From positions 1 to 6,253 of the forward strand of contig JBEKJD010000373.1 of NCBI GenBank assembly GCA_050011415.1: a DNA stretch of 6,253 bases, written 5' to 3'. Source of the DNA: JADFXI01 sp050011415 (GTDB lineage Bacteria > Nitrospirota > Thermodesulfovibrionia > Thermodesulfovibrionales > Dissulfurispiraceae). The number at the start of each line of letters is the position of its first letter. Position 1 is the stretch's first letter. The position numbers and the translations under genes are program-made. Below the pieces are notes generated by a model. It did no database searches, was not told the DNA's origin, and saw only the letters and a list, made by a program, of their open reading frames with translations. This document shows positions 3,255 through 6,253 of the stretch, piece by piece.

Positions 3255-6253
3255 TTACCCGTTCTTCCTGGAATTCATGAATTTCCTTTTCATTTCTTCT
3301 TCGGGCATCTGGTCCACCGCCTCCAAAAGAGAGTTAAGATCAAAGCCTGTTGCGGGCTCATCATGCGCAACAACCACCGCCGGAGCAACTGCCGGAAATA
3401 TTTTTCCTGACAAATACCCGGCAACCGCTTCCAGAGTCGGATAATCGAACATCAGGGTTGCAGGCAGGTGAAGGTCGAGGCTCGACTCAAGATTATTTTT
3501 CAATTCAATTGCAGTAAGGGAATCCAGCCCCGCGTCAAAAAGCCTCTGCCTCGCCTTTATCTGCCCTGGTGAAGACATGCCCAGAACAACGGCAATCTGT
3601 GAGCGGATATAATCTGTCAATAATAACAGCTTCTCTCCTTCAGGTGCTCTGCCCAACTGCGTTATGAATTCTGACTTCTTCCTCTGAAACCTCTCCCTGG
3701 CATCCGCCCTCTCCTGCGGCGCATGAGGCAGACACACTCCCTTGTCCAACCGTTCAGTTCCTCTATTCCCCAGCCCGCGGAGAAGAACTTCACGCGAGGC
3801 TTTTCTGAATTCAAATCCTGTTGCTTCGGCTATTACGGAACCGTTATCATCGATGAGCCGGAGTGCTCCCAGGGGGTACTGCAGAGAGGAACCATTCCGT
3901 CCCTCAGTCCTGGCCAGGCACCAGAGACTGCCTGATGTTTCAGGACGGCGGAAAAAACTGAAAGAGGATAACTTAAAAGGAACATACAGATAGCCTGCCT
4001 CCGCAAGATCATGCGCCTTCACTTCCCAGAAGCTGCTCAATACCTGGAAACAGGCATCGATCAATCCGGGATAGAGCTGATAATCATCAATATCGTCTTT
4101 TAAAAGAGGGAAACCCAGACGGCATACGATTTCATCCTCCCGGCGCCATATCTCTTCAATCCATTGGAAAGAAGTTCCCAGGCGATAACCTGCAGCCGAA
4201 AGGGCGGAATAAAATTCTTTTCCGGATACAGTGCGGCCGTATCCGTGCTGCATTTCCTTCCTGTCGACATCAACCGGCAATGCCGGCTTTTCAGAAAGAG
4301 TTCGGACCTTCCCGGCAGCATGCACAACCCAGTCAGCAGCATTTCCGCTCTCCTTCCTGCTTACCAGTTGGAACGATGCTGACGATGCATCAAGGGGAGC
4401 AAATATAAGCTGAACAAGGAGACCCTCCTTATACGCAAGTACCATGGCCTGCGAAAAGTAGACTTCTTCAATAGTGCAGGGTTCTGCATTAAAAATCTCT
4501 TTTGCCGCGGAAAGAATCATAGATACATGTGAAGCGGCCGGCACAATTAAGGTTCCATAAATCAGGTGGTCATCCATATACCTGGGGGAATCCTGCCTGA
4601 AGCGGACCTCAAAACGGATCTCGCCAGAGAAAGGCAAACGCAAGCGCTTGCCCAAAAGCGGGTGAAGCGTTTCTGGCTCCGGCCCTTCACTTTTCGGCTC
4701 TGTTTTTTTCACCCAATATCTCTTTCTCTCGAATGGATACGCCGGCAACGCCACTCTTCTCAGGGCAGAATCCCGATACACATCTTTCCAGTCTATTCTA
4801 GTTCCCCCGACATACTGTCCCGCCAGCCTATGAGCCGTATCATAGCCATTAACAATTTCTTCGGGATCATGCATGACGTCAGATACAATGCCTTTGAATA
4901 TATCAGGTGACCCGGCTCCGGCCCGAAAAGCTGCAAGCTTGTTGCAGAGTTCCTCTGCAGCGGCGGCAACAATAGCAAGCCTATAATCAAAATGGGACCT
5001 GCCTGCAGCAGAAGTAAAACAGATGTCCCCAATTGCAAGGTCAGGATGGGACGCAATATATACTTCATATTTCTCGGCCAGCCTGACCAATGCATCTTCT
5101 GTCCTGGCCGACAATGTCAGCACATACTGACTCAGTTTATTCCCCGGATACGGCGTTTCCCGTTCAGGGGCCTCTTCCATCACTATATGAGCGTTCGTTC
5201 CGCTGAAACCGAATGAACTCACTCCTGCTATCCTGCTTCCGCCTGTGGAAGTCCACCCCATAGCACTCACCGGGACCTCGACAGGAAGCTGTTCCCATGG
5301 GATATTGGGATTCGGATTTCTGAAATGCAGATGGGGCGGTATTAGCTTATGCTGCATTGACAGAACAATCTTTATCAAACCCGCTATTCCGGCAGCAGCC
5401 TCGAGATGGCCGATATTCGTCTTCACCGAACCGACTATCAACGGGTTGTCCCGGCTCCTGCCCTTGCATAGGGCAGCGGCCAGGGCATTCATTTCAATGG
5501 GATCGCCCAAGGCGGTCCCTGTGCCGTGGGCCTCGATATATTTCAGTTGCGAGGGTTCCAGCCCCGCGTTACTGAGCGCCCGGCAGATAAGTTCTTCCTG
5601 CGCCAGTTCATTGGGCACAGTCAGCCCGCTGCTACGGCCGTCATGGTTCACCGCTGAGCCCCTGATCACCGCCAGGATATTATCTCCGTCGGATTGCGCA
5701 TCGGACAGGCGCCTAAGCGCCACCATACCGCACCCTTCACCTCGTGAAAAACCATCGGCCGCTGAATCGAATGTCTTGCATCTACCGTCGGCCGCAAGCA
5801 CATGGGACCTCGAAAGAAATACAGTGACTTCAGGGGACAAGACGAGGTGAACCCCACCAGCCAAAGCCAGATCAGAGTCTCCTGCACGCAAACTCTGGCA
5901 AGCCTCGTGAATCGCCACAAGAGATGAAGAACAGGCAGTATCGATGGCCAGGTTAGGGCCCCTGAGCCCGAGCACATAGGCCACCCTGCCCGGAGCGAAA
6001 CAAAGGAGATTCCCTGTACCGTCATAGACAGTGATGCGGGACATGTCACCGGCGTTCAACTGCAATCTTGCGTAATCATTCTGTCCTATGCCGAGGAATA
6101 TTCCTGTCTTTGTCCCTGCGAGACTGTCAGGCGGAAGACCGGCATTCTCAAGCGTTTCCCAGCTCACCTCCAGCACCAGGCGGTGCTGGGGGTCCATGCT
6201 CACAGCTTCCCTGGGAGAAATACCGAAGAAATGGGGATCAAAGAGGTCAACAC
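3255..6253 (-). CDS. Type I modular polyketide synthase, AT-less module KS-DH-ACP (5' end outside window)
   Basis: This cytosolic megasynthase module extends a polyketide chain held on an ACP. The reading frame is open to the right edge (first full codon at 6251), giving 998 residues before a TAA stop. The GTG at 6203 lies inside a conserved KS motif (REAVSMDPQ) and is not a start. Fragment residues: KS 1-360 with Cys107 in DTACSSS, His242 in EAHGTGT and His282 in KTNIGH; a KS-AT linker fold at about 376-446; a post-AT linker ending PAYPFERKRYW near 514; a double-hotdog DH at about 530-816 with His562 and Asp732; a KR-entrance remnant at about 820-854; an ACP at about 873-952 with Ser911 in GLDSL; and an acidic-then-basic tail to 998. 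No AT, ER, methyltransferase or complete KR is present. Compared with the downstream protein, about 99 N-terminal residues of this module are missing, and earlier modules could precede it. The family assignment is certain; substrate and product are unknown. Confidence 0.97.
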   Translation of the reverse strand, partial: VDLFDPHFFGISPREAVSMDPQHRLVLEVSWETLENAGLPPDSLAGTKTGIFLGIGQNDYARLQLNAGDMSRITVYDGTGNLLCFAPGRVAYVLGLRGPNLAIDTACSSSLVAIHEACQSLRAGDSDLALAGGVHLVLSPEVTVFLSRSHVLAADGRCKTFDSAADGFSRGEGCGMVALRRLSDAQSDGDNILAVIRGSAVNHDGRSSGLTVPNELAQEELICRALSNAGLEPSQLKYIEAHGTGTALGDPIEMNALAAALCKGRSRDNPLIVGSVKTNIGHLEAAAGIAGLIKIVLSMQHKLIPPHLHFRNPNPNIPWEQLPVEVPVSAMGWTSTGGSRIAGVSSFGFSGTNAHIVMEEAPERETPYPGNKLSQYVLTLSARTEDALVRLAEKYEVYIASHPDLAIGDICFTSAAGRSHFDYRLAIVAAAAEELCNKLAAFRAGAGSPDIFKGIVSDVMHDPEEIVNGYDTAHRLAGQYVGGTRIDWKDVYRDSALRRVALPAYPFERKRYWVKKTEPKSEGPEPETLHPLLGKRLRLPFSGEIRFEVRFRQDSPRYMDDHLIYGTLIVPAASHVSMILSAAKEIFNAEPCTIEEVYFSQAMVLAYKEGLLVQLIFAPLDASSASFQLVSRKESGNAADWVVHAAGKVRTLSEKPALPVDVDRKEMQHGYGRTVSGKEFYSALSAAGYRLGTSFQWIEEIWRREDEIVCRLGFPLLKDDIDDYQLYPGLIDACFQVLSSFWEVKAHDLAEAGYLYVPFKLSSFSFFRRPETSGSLWCLARTEGRNGSSLQYPLGALRLIDDNGSVIAEATGFEFRKASREVLLRGLGNRGTERLDKGVCLPHAPQERADARERFQRKKSEFITQLGRAPEGEKLLLLTDYIRSQIAVVLGMSSPGQIKARQRLFDAGLDSLTAIELKNNLESSLDLHLPATLMFDYPTLEAVAGYLSGKIFPAVAPAVVVAHDEPATGFDLNSLLEAVDQMPEEEMKRKFMNSRKNG
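3258..3356 (-). other. C-terminal tail of upstream protein, possible docking domain
   Basis: The last 33 residues after a Pro/Ala/Val-rich spacer contain LNSLLEAVDQMPEEEMKRKF, predicted by eye to be helical, with an acidic cluster followed by a basic end (SRKNG). Short helical tails of this type after a terminal ACP commonly pair with the N-terminus of the next PKS protein. The position just before the next PKS gene supports that, but the docking class cannot be fixed by eye. Confidence 0.55.
3396..3635 (-). other. Acyl carrier protein domain of upstream protein
   Basis: The phosphopantetheine attachment domain runs from EKLLLLTDYIRSQIAVVLG through LFDAGLDSLTAIELKNNLES to LMFDYPTLEAVAGYL. 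The serine that carries the prosthetic group is at 3519-3521 in GLDSL. The domain looks complete and functional and holds the chain before transfer to the next KS. Only one ACP is present. Confidence 0.95.
3690..3794 (-). other. Remnant of the KR entrance between DH and ACP
   Basis: About 35 residues starting REVLLRG align with the beginning of the structural KR half in the downstream protein (same REVLLRG, then R/G-rich GNRG against GSGG, and PQERADARERF against LQERVSERVEQ). In the downstream protein this leads into a full structural KR half. Here it passes directly into the pre-ACP helix region (RKKSEFITQLGRAPEGEK). The simplest reading is an in-frame loss of a KR that left its first residues behind. 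An independently evolved linker is possible. Confidence 0.65.
3774..3794. repeat. 21-base direct repeat, copy 2 (post-DH, upstream gene)
   Basis: This copy is identical to 823-843 and encodes REVLLRG just after the DH, at the start of the KR remnant. It lies next to the point where the upstream module diverges in domain content from the downstream one. Confidence 0.85.
3804..4664 (-). other. Dehydratase domain of upstream protein, catalytic dyad intact
   Basis: This double-hotdog DH begins HPLLGKRLRLPF. The first motif HLIYGTLIVP fits HxxxGxxxxP, with the catalytic His at 4566-4568. The second motif DACFQ fits DxxxQ/H, with the catalytic Asp at 4056-4058. The length of about 287 residues is normal for PKS DH domains. 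Its usual substrate is a beta-hydroxyacyl-ACP, yet this module has no KR to make one, so the substrate must come from a trans-acting KR, from another module, or the domain may do a different reaction. Confidence 0.92.
4710..5171 (-). other. AT-less inter-domain region: KS-AT linker fold plus post-AT linker, AT core missing
   Basis: After the KS, a normal cis-AT module would carry a KS-AT linker, an AT of about 300 residues and a post-AT linker. Here the linker (LSARTEDALVRLAEKY through HFDYRLAIVA) is followed after about 50 residues by the post-AT linker (GGTRIDWKDVY to LPAYPFERKRYW). No GHSxG active-site motif or other AT signature lies between. The layout matches the remnant often called an AT docking domain in trans-AT PKSs, where a free-standing AT loads the ACP. 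The absence of AT is seen directly; the docking role is inferred. Confidence 0.88.
5172..6253 (-). other. Ketosynthase domain of upstream protein (N-terminal part cut off)
   Basis: This domain performs decarboxylative Claisen condensation. The nucleophilic cysteine is at 5931-5933 (TACSSSL), and the two catalytic histidines are at 5526-5528 (EAHGTGTALGDP) and 5406-5408 (KTNIGHLEAAAG). The C-terminal signature GFSGTNAHIV is intact, so the domain should be active. Sequences such as GRCKTFDSAADG, NHDGRSSGLTVPN and LHFRNPNPNIPW are of the kind seen in cis-AT PKSs rather than in classical trans-AT KS clades. That clade call is made from memory of family patterns, not from a tree. Confidence 0.95.

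Noticed and set aside
2108..5434. Shared 16-base block (2123-2138 and 5419-5434) as a repeat element
   Set aside because: It encodes the near-invariant KS motif around SVKTNIG, so identity is expected from protein conservation.
5245..5850. Plus-strand open frame of 201 codons opposite the upstream KS
   Set aside because: It lies wholly antisense to conserved KS motifs, and its composition (Ser/Pro/Arg-rich, no recognisable domain) is that of a shadow frame.
6201..6203. GTG at 6203 as the start of the upstream gene
   Set aside because: The frame continues upstream to the window edge with conserved KS sequence (VDLFDPHFFGISPREA), so this codon is internal.

Overview
The whole window is coding on the minus strand. 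It covers parts of two adjacent type I modular polyketide synthase (PKS) genes, transcribed from high to low coordinates and separated by 5 bases. The upstream gene (3255-6253) enters through the right edge already inside a ketosynthase (KS), so its N-terminus is missing. The downstream gene (1-3249) has its start in the window and leaves through the left edge inside a ketoreductase (KR). I translated the downstream gene by hand for all 1083 codons and found no stop or frameshift.

In order of synthesis, the upstream gene reads KS - AT-less linker - dehydratase (DH) - short KR-like remnant - acyl carrier protein (ACP) - C-terminal tail - stop. The downstream gene reads N-terminal linker - KS - very short linker - DH - structural half of KR - NADPH-binding start of the catalytic half of KR. 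All visible catalytic residues are present: KS Cys-His-His in both genes, DH His and Asp in both, and the ACP serine. The expected product is a polyketide chain passed from the first protein's ACP to the second protein's KS. The product itself cannot be named from this window.

The notable feature is that neither module has an acyltransferase (AT), although both KS domains look like those of ordinary cis-AT bacterial PKSs rather than classical trans-AT ones. The two AT gaps differ. The first module keeps the KS-AT linker fold and the post-AT linker. The second keeps only a vestige of about 40 residues, so KS and DH are almost directly fused. The first module also appears to have lost a KR, leaving a stretch that aligns with the KR entrance of the second module. 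A malonyl transferase acting in trans is therefore inferred, but none is visible here.

The base composition is moderate (roughly 50-55% G+C by eye). Together with the cis-AT-type KS and KR sequences this suggests a bacterium such as a deltaproteobacterium-like or other Gram-negative environmental lineage; that is a weak inference. No RNA gene, mobile element, CRISPR array, promoter or terminator was seen, and there is no non-coding stretch longer than 5 bases.
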